Shown here in pieces: positions 1 through 12,694 of a stretch of DNA of 64,000 nt. Below the pieces are notes generated by a model, which was given only the letters and a program-made list of their open reading frames with translations, searched no databases and was not told the origin of the DNA. Made by a program: the position numbers and the translations under genes. The number at the start of each line of letters is the position of its first letter. The stretch's first letter is position 1. The stretch is from NCBI GenBank assembly GCA_002917075.1, contig NTMA01000013.1, positions 310,001-374,000 on the forward strand, given 5' to 3'. Source of the stretch: Hawksworthiomyces lignivorus (taxonomy: Eukaryota > Ascomycota > Sordariomycetes > Ophiostomatales > Ophiostomataceae).

Positions 1-1321
1 GGGGGTCAAGAACAACTAGTGCAAACTTGAGGCGAAAGGATCCAGGAGTGCGGCATGACAGGTCGGGAAAGCAGAAAAAGCAGCCTTCCTCTCCATTCTC
101 ATCTTGACCCACAAAGGGCGAAGAGACCAGTGTACCCATCAACCGCCGTTGTTGTCGGTAATCTTCGGGCATAGCAGAGTTATCTTGCTCGCCGGTCTCG
201 TTCCAGATAGAACAGTGCAACACGGTGAACTGAAAGCGGAGGCGCATGCTGATTTCTTCAGGGGTAGCCTCGGGGTCATCAATGGTCAGCTGCACAATTG
301 GAGGAGGGTCAATGACGCGGCGGTCACGCTCTCCAAATCCACAGGATCGAGCAGCCACCGGTTGCTGCCGAACATGAATGCGATATTCAGAAGTAATTAC
401 AGATTGTGCCGGACTCAGCATGGGAGTCTTGGACATGGCGCTAGAGTTGCTAGTTGGGTGGTGATAGGAAACTTGTTGTGGCATTGCAGACAGAGTGACT
501 GATTCTTCGCTCAACAGGCTTGTAATAGACATCTGTTTAGTTTCAGTTCGAGGTGAAGCTGATGCAGCTGGAAGACGGCCAGGCCCTGCTGATGGACTCG
601 GAGGGTGCATAGGAGGGTATATTGAGCGGCTATTCGGAGTGGGATAGGCTGCCGCTGCCTTGGAGTGGCTCAAGCTGACATTGGGTGGAGACGAGGTAGG
701 AGCTGGTGGTTGATGATGGTACACTGGCGGCTCACGGCTGCGATAGCGAGGAGTTGTAGGTAAGTGAGGGAGCGGTTGTTGTTGGTACCGAGAAGCTAAG
801 TCCAGGTCATCAGATCGATCACTAGAGACTGGAGACTGAGTGGGCGAGAAACGAGAATCAGGACCACGAACAGATGTACGTAGAGCCAGAGGTCCAGGCA
901 TGCTGTGAATTTCGACGTTCGGAGCAGGCAGCTGCGGCGGAGTCTGTCCGACGGGAGACGGCGTTGCATACTCGCCTCCGTAGTATGAAGACGGCCTCCC
1001 TGAGGAGTACGGTGGCGAATCGCGCATGATAGCGTTCGGAGGAAGAGTACTTGTGCTGGCGTGCGGTGAAGAAGCAGATGATGGAGAAGATGAGACAGCG
1101 ACAGCAGACGCAGCAGGAAACAAACTAGATGGTCCAGGTAATTGGACACGTTCCCTCGGTTGGGTGGTAATATTTGTATCTTGCTGCGGGTAGTAGCCAC
1201 CTGAGCTGGCTGCTTGCCTTGGAGCATAGAGATCTTGGCTCCATCCGTGATGAGGTCTCGCCATAGTGTCACCCATGGGAAGGCCAAAGCTGTGTGGAGC
1301 AAATTCTACGGCTGTAGACAT
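1..1321 (-). CDS. velC: VelC-like velvet-domain regulator, 5' part (runs off left edge)
   Basis: The reading frame is open from the ATG at 1319-1321 to the window edge, giving 440 codons without an intron or stop. Residues 1 to about 311 are low-complexity and rich in Pro, Ser, Gln and Tyr. A velvet domain starts near residue 312, with RQQPVAARSCGFGERDRR (residues 318-335), then IDPPPIVQL and a stretch starting QFTVLHCSIWNE. The last visible residues, RLKFALVVLDP, are still inside the domain. Velvet proteins are fungal DNA-binding regulators of development and secondary metabolism. The long N-terminal extension before the domain fits VelC; VosA and VelB start close to the velvet domain and VeA differs in the leading motif. 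The C-terminal end lies outside the window. Identification is from family motifs and is strong for velvet, good for VelC. The upstream side is a gene-poor region of about 15 kb. Confidence 0.88.
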   Translation of the reverse strand, partial: MSTAVEFAPHSFGLPMGDTMARPHHGWSQDLYAPRQAASSGGYYPQQDTNITTQPRERVQLPGPSSLFPAASAVAVSSSPSSASSPHASTSTLPPNAIMRDSPPYSSGRPSSYYGGEYATPSPVGQTPPQLPAPNVEIHSMPGPLALRTSVRGPDSRFSPTQSPVSSDRSDDLDLASRYQQQPLPHLPTTPRYRSREPPVYHHQPPAPTSSPPNVSLSHSKAAAAYPTPNSRSIYPPMHPPSPSAGPGRLPAASASPRTETKQMSITSLLSEESVTLSAMPQQVSYHHPTSNSSAMSKTPMLSPAQSVITSEYRIHVRQQPVAARSCGFGERDRRVIDPPPIVQLTIDDPEATPEEISMRLRFQFTVLHCSIWNETGEQDNSAMPEDYRQQRRLMGTLVSSPFVGQDENGEEGCFFCFPDLSCRTPGSFRLKFALVVLDP

Positions 1322-1673
1322 GGGTGAGAGAGTGATTAAAGAGTTGAGTAGGGAAGCGGAAATTCGTCTCGTCTAGTGGTTTGAATTCGTTGTTTCTTTG
1401 AACGACCTATTTCAACGGCAATAATTTTAACATGAGCTAGTCTGCCCTCTAAATCCAAAACAAACAGGCAGTTCAATTTGTGTTGCAAGAATGTAAAAGA
1501 GGGAAGAGGTTTACCTAGTATAGAACTAATGGGCAATTGACAATCGAAATGGGGACAGGCAATATCACTCGGTGACACGAGAGAAAATGCCGACAGCTCA
1601 GAGGTTAACCCAACTTTTTTGTACTCGATAGCTCTGAATAGTGGAAAATGGCGAGACGTATTCGAAAATGTCC

Positions 1674-1690
1674 AAAAAAAAAAAAAAAAA
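1674..1690. repeat. A17 homopolymer tract
   Basis: An uninterrupted run of 17 A on the plus strand, in the velC upstream region. It would read as T17 in the direction of velC transcription. Such tracts are common nucleosome-depleting elements in fungal promoters; that role is inferred here. Confidence 0.8.
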
Positions 1691-4600
1691 CTTGACGTTG
1701 GTATTTTTTCTTGTTAGGTTATCCAAAAGTAATATGTAAATGCGGTTGCAAGTTGAATTATTAGATATTGACTGATTTGTTTGAAATGGTCGAGCTAGAA
1801 GCAAAAGAGAGACTAGAGGTTCAGGCTGAAGCTGAGGCCAAGAAAGGAAAGAAGAAAATGAAAGACTGGCGTATTTGAAAAGTCTTCTGGAATTTGAAGT
1901 GGGAAGGAGATGATATATCTATGTTCGTAGGATGCCGTAGAGGATGTTGGGACTCTTTGGCAATGTCCGGCATATAAGCAAGAAGATCAGAAAAAAGAAG
2001 GATATAAGTGAAGGGGGGTAGGGGAGTGTTTCTAAGTCAATACTGAATATATGAAAGTTATTTGGAGGGATGCCGCTGAGAAGTTGTGTGGATCTCAGGG
2101 GGTGTGGGTTTATGTGTATATTTACCGAAAGCCGGTATAAGTCAGACTGATATAGATATTAGAGAAAAGAAAATGAGAAGAATAAAAGAAGAATAAAAAC
2201 AAATATAGAGGCGGATTGTCATTAATTTCTTCCTTTTATTCATATAAAAAAGCCTGGCTGGCGGGCCATGTTGTAGAGAAGAAAACAAGAGAAGGCAAAC
2301 AAGGATAGGAATAGATGAGGAAATATCAGCAGGGCCAAGAGTCGCCAATACCCTTAACTAATGAGTTCCTGTTGCAGTTCTTCGCTTGATGGGGTAGTTG
2401 AAGGATCAAGGTGTCAGAGCAAGTGTATAGCATACTGTCATATTGCGGTAAAGAACGGCAAATGAATAAATTGTCAACACATAGATCTAGCGGCTGCATA
2501 GGTAGAAGGTGGATTATGGGAAGAATGTGAGTGATTGCTCGTAGAACAGAGAGGAGATGAGATTGTTGTTCCTGCTTGACTAAATGAGAAAGGACGGAGA
2601 AGAAAGAAGGGGGCATGTTGAGAAAAAGGCAAAAAAGAAGACGAGACACAGGCTACATGGCGGTGGAGACAGCCAGCGGAGGGAATTGTCCACTGGGCGG
2701 TTGAGAAGAAGAGGACGAGAAACAGAAACAGGGAGAATGTACGGAGTGGAAGAATGAGAGAAAATATGAGAATAAAGGTAAGACTGTCTGGCGGGTTAAT
2801 AGTATGATACGCTGCGCAGGGTCATCGCTGGCGACCAGGACGGACAGGTGGGAATATGGCAACAGAAGACGGGGAACGGGACAGAGAAAGGGTGTGAAAA
2901 AGTAAAAGGAGAGAAGGGGTGGAGAGAAAGGGGCGTGGGTAAATAAATAAAAAGAGGCAAAAGAAAGTAGAAGGGGGGGGTAGATATAAATCATGTTAGA
3001 AGTGGTTATGATAATAGACGATACTCAAATCTGGGGGAAGATGCGGGTTAAACGTTGGGGAAGGGGGGACACATCATAGAGAAACTGGAACAGTGGGAGC
3101 CTTAAGAAACGCTACATCCAAGTGAAAGAACAAGTGACACATAACAAAGAAAAAGAAAGGGCGAGACGACGCGAAGAGAATGGGGAAAGAATAAAGAGGG
3201 AAGGAGGGCGGAAGACGTCCGGAGAGAGACGCGGGCAGAGAACTCCGGGAGGAGAGGACTAAGGAAAGAGCCAGTCAGACAGAGAAAAGGCGAACCACGA
3301 AAACAAAAAGAACGAATTAAGGAAGAATGGAGGGAAGAAAGAAAAAGAAGCGAAGGAACCACAAAACAGAAACAGTAGTACAAAAAGAAAGATAGACACC
3401 CCAGGGGAACCACAAATGACCAACCTCAGGTACGGACAAACTACACAATTGTATGCATACACTCAAGAACGGAGGAACACCATCGCTAGTCCGATTACGA
3501 GCGCATAGTCAGCACTGGGGAAAGCACCCCAGAGGGCTTGGATGCATTGTTTTGTATCTTGTGGTAGCTTGTGGTTGTTGGTGGCACAGCCATATGCGGC
3601 ATACACAAGAAAGGACAAAAGTATCTATTCACAAGCATGAGCATCATCAAGAAAATGACTGTGCGGGAAGAAGTGGACACCGTGCTTTGGTGGATCAAAA
3701 GCAGAGGGATATCAGAAATGGAAATGTACACCAAATGAGAGGAGAAGCGGAGTGAAGCAATAGCACTGCAAGGAAGGAGATCAAAAGGAATAAGTAGGGC
3801 AAGAAGAAGGCTGCAAGAGGCGTACGCTCCAGGAAATTATGAGTGTATAAGCCCATGGCACAAGCAACAAGAGCTCAAAACACAATAGCACACCAGCTTG
3901 ACAATTAGCCAGTTTTCTCTTTCTTCTAGAAAGTTTCATGAGAAAAACACGCGACACCATTAGCCAGGGCTATGGAGGCAAGTCCAGCTATTACGCTACT
4001 AGCATCTCACATGCGACGCCTAAAGGGGAAATGCGAAATAAAGACCAACAAAAACATGAAGAATGACTCGGGGACGGAGAACAGCTTTAGGCCATCAGCC
4101 CGTGCATGTCTGCTGTCCATTGTAGGCGCTTTGGGTCCAGAAGTATTTCGCGCAGTCTAAAATAGCCGTGCCGGTCTTCTCTCCCTCGGCGGTTTTTGTC
4201 TTATGGCCTTTGGCCTGACCGTTCGACGTCCACGCTACTCACTGACCCTTTTCCTGACGAGCTAATGACCAGCAATCCCTGTCAACAAAATATCGGGCGG
4301 TTAATTGGTGCTCCTACCACCCCTTCTCCCTATAATAAGCCCCAGCTCTCGCTATAAAATTCAACTTAATTCAGCACCTTATCCTGTTTGCAAGCCAGTT
4401 CCCCCCCACCCGGCTTTACTCAGTATATGAAGATGATGGAAGGATGTACGTTTCTGACAAGCACATCAATCAACCATGCGAAAATCCTGGAGAGACGAGA
4501 CGAAAAAGAAGGGAGAAGGAAGGCAAACCGGTAGAAAGTCTGGAAGCTGGCATGTCTTCCTTCCGCTGTTCTCTTTCTGATCTCCTCCCTTTCTTCTCTT

Positions 4601-6203
4601 AATGTTCTTCTTCCGCAGTCAGGCGAAACAGAACCTGCAGCATTGAAAAATGAGGCAAAATATAGGGAAAATCCAGCGGTCAATGAGAGAAGCAGCTTAC
4701 AATACAAACTGCTCTCGGCTGTTTGTGTTCTCTGTGATTTACAAAGACCTTTCGTATTTTCACGTTAAGCCTTGCTCAGCTTGAGCAGATCTCACAATCC
4801 CCCCCCAACATGTATCCACGTGCACCAAACGGACTAGGAAGCTGTTCAAGTTCGACTAAACTTTGATGCGGAAGTGTAACTGCTCAAGCGTTTCTCCTTT
4901 CCCCACTCTGTCGGCTCAAGTCTCAAACCATGTCCCTACGGATTAGTCCTCTTAGGGGGTTATTATACGGATCGGAGTAAGAACGTCGTCAACAACATAG
5001 CAACATTAGCCCCATTTGCTTCCCACGGTTATCTAACACTTGGGTCAAGATGACGAACCTGTGGGCGTCTTCTACTTTTCCTTCTATTGTAGAACAAGGC
5101 GTAATACTCTCTATCCCTTTAAACCCTACTTTCGTGCTTTGTCCTCTTTCTCGTCTCTTCTTTCCCAAGATTTTTTCACAAGATAAAAAAGCACCCGTGC
5201 CATTCTTGCTTCTGAAAATTCTTCAAATGGTTAGAAGGATGAACGTACAGGAGCAAGGAAATTCTAATGGTCAAAAATTCCTTTTCCAGACGCCAAGACA
5301 TTAGAAACCTAAGATCAATACAATCTTTGAAGCAAAGTGAGGAGGCTTTTTTTTTTTAACGGCGTTAGTCATTCCGTGACAGAAAAAGCAAGCAAGCAGA
5401 GGACACAGTTAAACTAGATGCCAAATAAGGAAAGCACTGTAGTACTTGAATGCCCTCACTCTATGAACTCGCTATAGTGTTGAAAGTTATTGGAAGCCGT
5501 ACTGCCGAAGATGAGATGGAGCTGCAAACAGCCGGTCTCGCCGAAGAGGATTAGAGAAAAGAGAAATCAAGAAAGTATAATTCCTGGTTGAGAGAAGCTG
5601 GAGAACGGACCGAAAAGCTAGACAACAAAAGATAACTAAAGAGTAGAAGACTGGGCTTGGTTTTTGTGGAGAGAGTATGTGTATGCGGTAGCAAACTATC
5701 GTGCATATGCAATATCGGCTTCACTTCTCTTTCAACCAAAGAGCTCTCCATGCTGGCACTGCAAGTCTTCTAATGTATGGGGTGGTGTTGGCCATTCGCA
5801 TGCATTCCAGAGCATTGCCAACCGCTAAGCAAGGCTTGTAAATGGAATGAAGGGGCAGAGCGACGCGTTAAAGCCCGGCCTAAAGCGGCACAGGTATGGG
5901 AAAATGGCAAAGCGACGGCCTCTATTTGCTCGCGATTCATTCTCAGACATCTTTTACAGGGTTTGTGAACAGGCAACTGATTTTCACTAGCTGCAGTGGT
6001 TGCAACGTGCTAGCAAAATGCTACCCTGATTCCGGGTTTTCCTGCGGCCCCTTCCCCTCCTCTGTTCTTTTTTTAACCAACAAGATGGGGGGTTTGCAAG
6101 ATTAAAACAAATACAATATATGAGGAAGAATATCTTAAATATTATCTGGTCAGGAATATTACGACCGCCATCATCGGCACTCACAACCACAGTTCGGAGA
6201 ATC

Positions 6204-6572
6204 ATGACCAACGAAAAGTACAACGGCACCGCCATTTCCGTCAAGAAACTCTGGCGATATAACCTCGTAAGTATCGGCCATGCTGGTGGATAATGTATTT
6301 TGCTTTTCTTCTTTTATATTTCGTCATGCCTTACAGTTCCCATCTAGTCAGAGAATAAGAACTCCGCGACGTAACAAGAGGAAACGGTGCCGACAATAGA
6401 CCTTTCACGCCCGGTTCCCTGGACACCGGCCACAAGTTATCCGATGATTTCTATTTTCGCATTGAATTTGTGTCTTTATTTTCACTTCGTGGAAGAGAGG
6501 CTCTGTGCAAAGGGCGACAAAGACATGCAAATAAGCTATAAACCCAATCTCGTCCATTTTCTGCCAGAATAA
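6204..6572 (+). CDS. Candidate two-exon hypothetical gene
   Basis: No homology is recognised. Exon 1 (6204-6266) begins ATGACCAAC and uses C-ending codons through the peptide MTNEKYNGTAISVKKLWRYN, then meets a perfect GTAAGT donor. A possible acceptor (GTAACAAGAG, 6371-6380) joins in phase to exon 2 (6381-6572), which opens ETVPTIDLSRPVPW and ends HFLPE-stop, for 84 residues in all. An in-frame ATG at 6120 would extend it by 28 residues. The intron would be 114 nt. The acceptor is not a classical pyrimidine-rich one, and the alternative acceptor CTTACAG near 6336 gives only about 20 further codons. This is a coding-like island, not a proven gene. Confidence 0.3.
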
Positions 6573-7436
6573 AAACGATTTGCCGTGGTCGTATTGTAGG
6601 CCCGAGCACTTGATGATGAACTGGTTCTTGGAAGATGAATACTCCCCTTTAAAAAATAGAATAATAAAAAAAAATCCCCCCTCTTCTGGTTGCTACCCTC
6701 TTCTGCAGGTCATCCACCGGTTCGTGACCGCTAGGGTGTGCTTGGACACATGTTGATGAACGGGCCTCCAGTTTCCTCTGAGGAGAGGCGGCCACAAGAA
6801 CACAAGAACAAAGATTGCGTTAATACTCCGTAGAAAGCTTTCGGTCTCGGTTTACCACTTTGATCTACCAATGCAGTAGCGTGGCCCGTGTAAGTGGACA
6901 GTGGGCTTTGGCTCTACTTTAAGGTATCTGTGCTCTTCTTTATGCAGCCCCCCCACATCAACTAAGGCGAACCATTTCCCCGTTTCTATCGAACATCTGT
7001 TGGATTTCTTCGTCGCAGCACTAAGAAGTAACCTTGTCAAGTCTAATTTTCTGACTTCAGCAGGAATTTCCTAAGACTGTAGTTCGCCTCTCTACACGAA
7101 ACTTGACAGACAGCTAGTTCCGCCGCTCTCTATGCGAACTCAATACGGAAGTGTACATACGTCCTTACAGAGACTGCGATCAGGTACCCGTTCAGATGTC
7201 GGAACACACACAGCATTTTTTTTATCTTGATAAGACGTAGGGTACTGCAGCCAAGGTTGTCTCATTAGGAAAGCTGCATTTGCCAACAACTGCAATATCA
7301 CAGACTGAAAAACTGCAACTGGCAGACTTGTATTCCCACTACCATTTTGCCCTTTTTTTATAAAAGAAATAGTTTTTTAAATGCCCGTTTCCTCCAATCA
7401 GATAGAACCGAACAATACTCGCCTAAAATCTAGAAT

Positions 7437-7858
7437 TCACCCAACGGTCCCGAAACAAACCACAAACTCCGCAATTTGGTTTTGCGGCGACTGTAAGGTC
7501 AAGTTAGCTACACTTAGAAAGGTGAATGTCACAAGCAACTCATTGTAACTCATTGTAGTTCCTGGACAGCATATCTTTCACAGCCAGATACAGACAGTCC
7601 TTTTATAGTACTCACCCACTCCCGCAGCCAAGACACGCCCCACCAGTCATTATTCGTGGCGACATCCGTAGCGCCCAGGGCAGTGCTTTCGTAGTCTTGA
7701 GCATAGCTGGCCTCGCTCAGTTCTCTGCAAATTGCAATTGATCATGCAGCTATCACATCTGAGGTTGGCAGATTGCACCCCCTAATAAAAGTAAAACGGT
7801 CTAGGCCTCGCCAGCGCGTCGCGAAGGAGAAAGGTACTTCAAACCCACTTATCTCCTC
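7437..7858 (-). CDS. Candidate hypothetical gene, three 3' exons (start not found)
   Basis: Three minus-strand segments join in phase. Exon 7858-7779 begins EEISGFEVPFSFATRW after a TTATTTTAG acceptor. Exon 7724-7616 includes DYESTALGATDVATNNDWW and sits between a TTTGCAG acceptor and a consensus GTGAGT donor. Exon 7490-7437 reads SPQNQIAEFVVCFGTVG then TGA. The last intron (7491-7615) has a GCTAAC branch point and a TTACAG acceptor. About 72% of codons in the middle exon end in G or C, counted by eye. Together they give 80 residues. A possible upstream coding stretch lies at about 8130-8000, but I could not join it in phase without choosing a weak donor. No family is recognised. Confidence 0.33.
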
Positions 7859-10263
7859 CTAAAATAAGAAGGCTCTAAAGGCACGTAGCCTGAAGACAAA
7901 ACGCACACATAAGCACAAACACAACACACACTTCAAAGAACAGTAACGGGTTATGTGAAGCTGATGCATCCGTATGGCACGACTCTTAGTGCTAGGAGCA
8001 TACAGCAGATTTTACCATACGCAGATTCGACATTCGAATGCCGTCTATGGCTCTCATTTCTCGGCATCGCCATCTCCTTGCCTCTAGCTGCAGGATCACA
8101 AGGCGTCACATCGTTGAGATCGCCGTAAAAGAAATAGAAGAAGAAAAAATCACTACGCAATTCTATTTTTCGGCAGTGAGAGCAAAGGGAGAAAAGCTGT
8201 GATCTCCATTACAATTTCCTCTTCTGATACGTCGGGAGTTCGTGATTGCGTAACGAAGAGACCAAGAAAATGTTCCCTGCCGGACATTATGCTGAAGTAA
8301 GCCGTCTAACTTGGCCCTACAAGAAGTCAGATGTTGTCTCCTTGCCGTTTGCAACATCCAGGGCCCTTCTATTTTTTTTTTCCTTGGTGCAGATAATAAC
8401 AACAACAACGTAGCGTTTACCCTCGACTTCTCTGCTTTTCTCGTCTTCTTTTCGCCTCTGTTTCATGCGCTGTGCCGAAGGCCCGGTCGACACGAAACAA
8501 GCTACTGTGATTTGTGGCCCAAATACAAGCGTTAGGGTCTTAAGAAGAAGTCACAAATTGCAACAACAAATGTATGAAAGCTCGAAAGCACCAGCACACG
8601 GCAAAATAGAGACGGTCGGTTGGCAATAGATTGTACCGTTAGCGACACTGTGCAGAAAGTTATTCTTAAAGACAGCCAACAGACATGTTGGCCAATTCCC
8701 TAGGTTAAAAGATGCCTGCCTCCTGGGCGTCTCCACGTTACAAGAGACCAACAAAAGATGCACCGCGTAAAGCACACGTTACCAAGGACTTGGACAGGAG
8801 GCGTTTGTGGCAGAGAATAGAAAGTATTGTTGGCCTCCCTGGCTCTGATAAAAATCTATTCTTTAGGAGAAATGCAAGAGTATGCCTACCAACGAGTTGT
8901 GTACTTAGTCTTGGCTGCACTGAAAACGGGGAGGAAAGAAAAAGTACAGTGCTATGTCCTGGGTGTGTACTATTGGACGGATTGAGCCGGCTACATTGAA
9001 CTGATGCACTGCACACGTGCACTGTTCTGGTAAACTATTTTTTTCGAAGAATACAAGCACACCTAGAACTGCAAACAGAGATCGTTTCATATTTTTCAAG
9101 CGGCTACATATGAACAGTAGCTGCCAATTCAGTCAGCGCGCACATAAGCGCCATGAAAATATACCCGACAGAAGTGCCTGTTTTTTTCCATCTGGGTGAG
9201 CTTTGGGCTAATTCTGGAAAACCAACATTGACCAGGCCTCCAAGTTTTAACACAGCCAGCGTCATTTGTTAGCCTGGTTTGCAAAGTATATGGGACGTAT
9301 ACGGCCTCGTTTCCCCGGCCCCGCCGATAGCGACACGAAGAAAAATGCGATTTCATATGCTCTATCAAATGCTTCGAAGCATTTACCTCATTCAGATATG
9401 GACCGCTTCCATTATGAGAAAAAAAATATTAGTGGAACAAAATGGTACAACAGCAGTAATGCCACTTAAGTCACGGTCAAGCTCCCGACGATCACCATTG
9501 CCAGGCACGGCTATTGCGCCCAGACAATGATTGATCCATGGGATAAAACTCATCTGGTCAGTAGTAGTGATAAAACAACAGTGATAGGTGAAGGGAAACC
9601 CTATTAGGGACTGATGTTGTATTGTTCCGTTCTTATTACGGTAAGTGGAGGTCGCCTGGGCCGGGTTCTCGCTATCCGGTTCAGCTAACTTCAGACCAGA
9701 CGAAGCTCTCGATCGTGCTCATCACTTATTTCCTACATTGCCCTATCGTTCCAGAAAATATAGGACATCGCCAGCAACCATGGGTAACGTCTAAAGAATA
9801 GCGACAACTGAATCGTCCAAAGTTGCTTGTTTTATGGTCTTCCCCGGCTGTTTATGTTCGCAGCTGAGAATCGGCGAAGATGTGAGTTCAACAAAGGCGA
9901 TCAAAGAACTATCAGATGCAGAAAAGACAGGGGCTGATTAAAGAAGACACTGAATCAATAGCAGTTGCCGGGTTCTTGGCGTGGCCGATCTATCTAAACC
10001 ATGCCGCCCCCGTCGCATCAGACAATACAGAAGACCCGGGGGTGGGCTCGCGGGCACGGAGCGACAACGGGGCATGCCGAATGTGAAACTGCGGCTAATG
10101 TCACCTTAAACCATGCCCTTTATTAAAACCTCTTTCTGCCTCTTCTTTATCCTCACATCATCACATTTCTCCCGCTTCCCATCCTTTTACCGTTTTTTTC
10201 TTTCAGCTTTTCCGCCAACCAGAATCAAGCAAAATTCAATATCTGGCAGTGCGGCTAATCTAG

Positions 10264-10443
10264 ATGAAGGACCTTCTCGAAGCCTTCTACAGATTCACAA
10301 CCTTCGAAAGCAGATCCTTTCAATGTGTCCAAGGAATCAGCGGCGGCATCTCCGTCTTGAACTGCGGCTGCCGTCCGCACATGGCTTTATATCCATTTCG
10401 TGCAAATCTTCCGGTTCGAGTGTCTCCTTCCTACCCACAGTGA
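10264..10443 (+). CDS. Short ORF with coding-like codon use (59 aa)
   Basis: The frame starts ATGAAGGACCTTCTCGAAGC, directly after an in-frame TAG, and ends with TGA at 10441. The peptide opens MKDLLEAFYRFTTFES and contains GISGGISVLNCGCRPH. In the first 40 codons roughly 70% end in G or C, well above the surrounding A+T-rich DNA. About 100 bp upstream the plus strand is strongly pyrimidine-rich (10120-10215), as in fungal core promoters. It could be a small gene, an upstream ORF of a longer transcript, or chance. No similarity is recognised. Confidence 0.3.
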   Translation: MKDLLEAFYRFTTFESRSFQCVQGISGGISVLNCGCRPHMALYPFRANLPVRVSPSYPQ

Positions 10444-12694
10444 GAATACAACTGGATAGAATCAGATCAGAGGAGCTGAGCATACCAAAGTGGACTTCTA
10501 GTTAAGCCTTGATTCCACTCTACTCTTTAGGCGCACTTTTATTACGCCTTTCCCTTCTATGGCAATATGTGGTACACAATATTTTGCCTCTGTTTCTGTC
10601 TCTGCTGAGATGCATGCACATGTATGGATTGGAAAAATTTCGTCCCATGTGCTTTGATCGGTTGGAAGACCTAGCCGAGATGGAATTTTCTCTCTTCTTG
10701 CTACCAATTTCTCTGACTTACTGGCGTCTGTTTAATGTTACGAAACAGAATTATCCACTGCACTTTTCGTCTGAATTCTGCACATAGATGCGAGCCTTTT
10801 CAAGACCAATACCCGTTCTCTAGAAGCCTAGATGGACCAATTCCATAACCATTCCTATTGACAGAATGGTTCGCCTGTTTCTTTACCGTCCTGCTTACAT
10901 CACTTTAACCTTTCATCCCATCTTTTCTTTTTGTCTGAACTTTTCAGGGGCTCTCTCATACTCTCACCCAGTACATGTTATCCGAGTTTTCTAGCCCTAA
11001 TGTTGAGAACGCACGCAACCAACACGAAGGCGAGCTATCTATTATTATACAGATGTATCCCAGTGGCTGCTTTGCCATCCGTCTCTTTTCAATCACTGAA
11101 GCCTGGTAAGGCAAAATCATTGAGAATTGGATGATTGCACATTGCACATATAGACCATACCGGGTAAAGGCCTGCTTCTCTCTACCTTCTGTGCCCTACA
11201 TCGGTTTCAGTCGGGTCCCAGTTTTTGAAGCCTTGGCTTTTCTTTGCGTGCTGCGCAGCCTACTTTTCGGCGGCCTTCGCTACTTTCAAATGCTGTTGGT
11301 CTTGTTTTGTTCTACCTATTATTTTAAACTTGTCCTCGTCTAGTGCAATTTCGGCTTCATATCGGGTTATTTGTCTTGTACTCATTGACTGACCCTTTTA
11401 CTTTCATCTACACACATCCGCGGAGGGCTGTCAGGTTGTTAATCTGAAGAAAGAAACCAATTTGGGTCATCATCCAGTTTCCTGGAAAGTCAACTGGGAT
11501 TTTCATTTACTTCGTGATGCCATGCGCGCATGGGAAAGGCATGGCAGTGCCCAATGTGCCATATTTAATTAATTTTGATTGTTTTCTCTTTCCGCCTTCC
11601 TTTTATTTGCTGATGCTTCGATTGAATTTCTTCTTCCACTACCGTTGCCGTCTTCTCATCTTTCGTCTATTTTCTGATTTCTTTTCTATTTTTTCCTTCT
11701 ATCTTCACCCAACCGGGAACCGAGGATATTGCAAATTCCAGCCGCCTGGAAAAATTCAAAGAGAAACAACAACACGACCAGAATAGGGATATTGCCCCCC
11801 TTTAATTATTTACGTCCTTTTATTTCTTTTCCGGTATCAGAAAGCCTGTCGATTTGCAACGTTACCATGCCTTCACTCACTACAGTGCGCCACAATATCT
11901 ACACACCTCATCTGTTGTAGGTTCTTGCAGAATCCAACGATGCTTACCTGGCCATCCCGCATGTATACCCCATTTCATTCTATTATGTCGTCCCTCCTGA
12001 AACTAAGATCTCAAGATGCTCTGCTTCTCACTTACTGTTATTGCTTGTTGGGGTTGGTTCTACTGCCTCATTTAAGAGAAGATTTATGCTTGTCGCAATT
12101 CCCTTTGCCCCTTTTCTGTTTGTTTGTCATCTTTGCGTGTTCTTTTGGCGTCACCTTATTCCTCTTTGTCCATCGTTTACATTTAATAGATTTTGTCCTC
12201 TGCAGTCTTTCCTCTCACAGCGTTGCATTCTGATATATTTTGTCTCAATTGATTTTGAGAATAGCCATGGTGAATGGTTCTTATCTCAGATTTTTTATGA
12301 TCTCCATCTTCTAACATAAACACACTTAACCATATTCGTTTTCGGTTCATTCCATGGCGAAACATTCCTTCTCTCTTCCGATTTCCGAGCCTACAGCCTC
12401 ACAAGGGAGATTTAAAGAGAATTCTGCCCATTCTGCCTTGTTTCATGTGCTGTCCAAATGTTTGCAATATCCGTCCCGCAAACTCGGCTATCTCTAGGCG
12501 TGAAAGAAAAAGGCCATAAATAAGAAGACAAAACACTCCCGGGCATAGAGGTGGGTAAGCTGTCTTGGAAGTCTTAACACGTTTTTAACATCGTGATGCT
12601 GTTTCCAAAAAGCTTGCTAATTGCGTTTTACCTTTTCAAATTTTGTTAACTGGGGGTCACTTTTCTCCTTCGATGCCCTAGGGGCAGTTATCGA

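Noticed and set aside
4420..4707. 95-codon minus-strand frame with a signal-peptide-like hydrophobic start
   Set aside because: The initiating codon is TTG and no ATG occurs in the frame; no splice site supplies one.
7964..8128. 54-codon plus-strand ORF (opens MHPYGTTLSARS)
   Set aside because: Its codon use is mixed and it overlaps coding-like sequence on the minus strand. A length of 54 codons is common by chance.
8712..8999. 95-codon ATG frame, plus strand, in the first desert
   Set aside because: No motif is recognised, and a similarly long frame lies on the opposite strand, so it is not distinguishable from chance.
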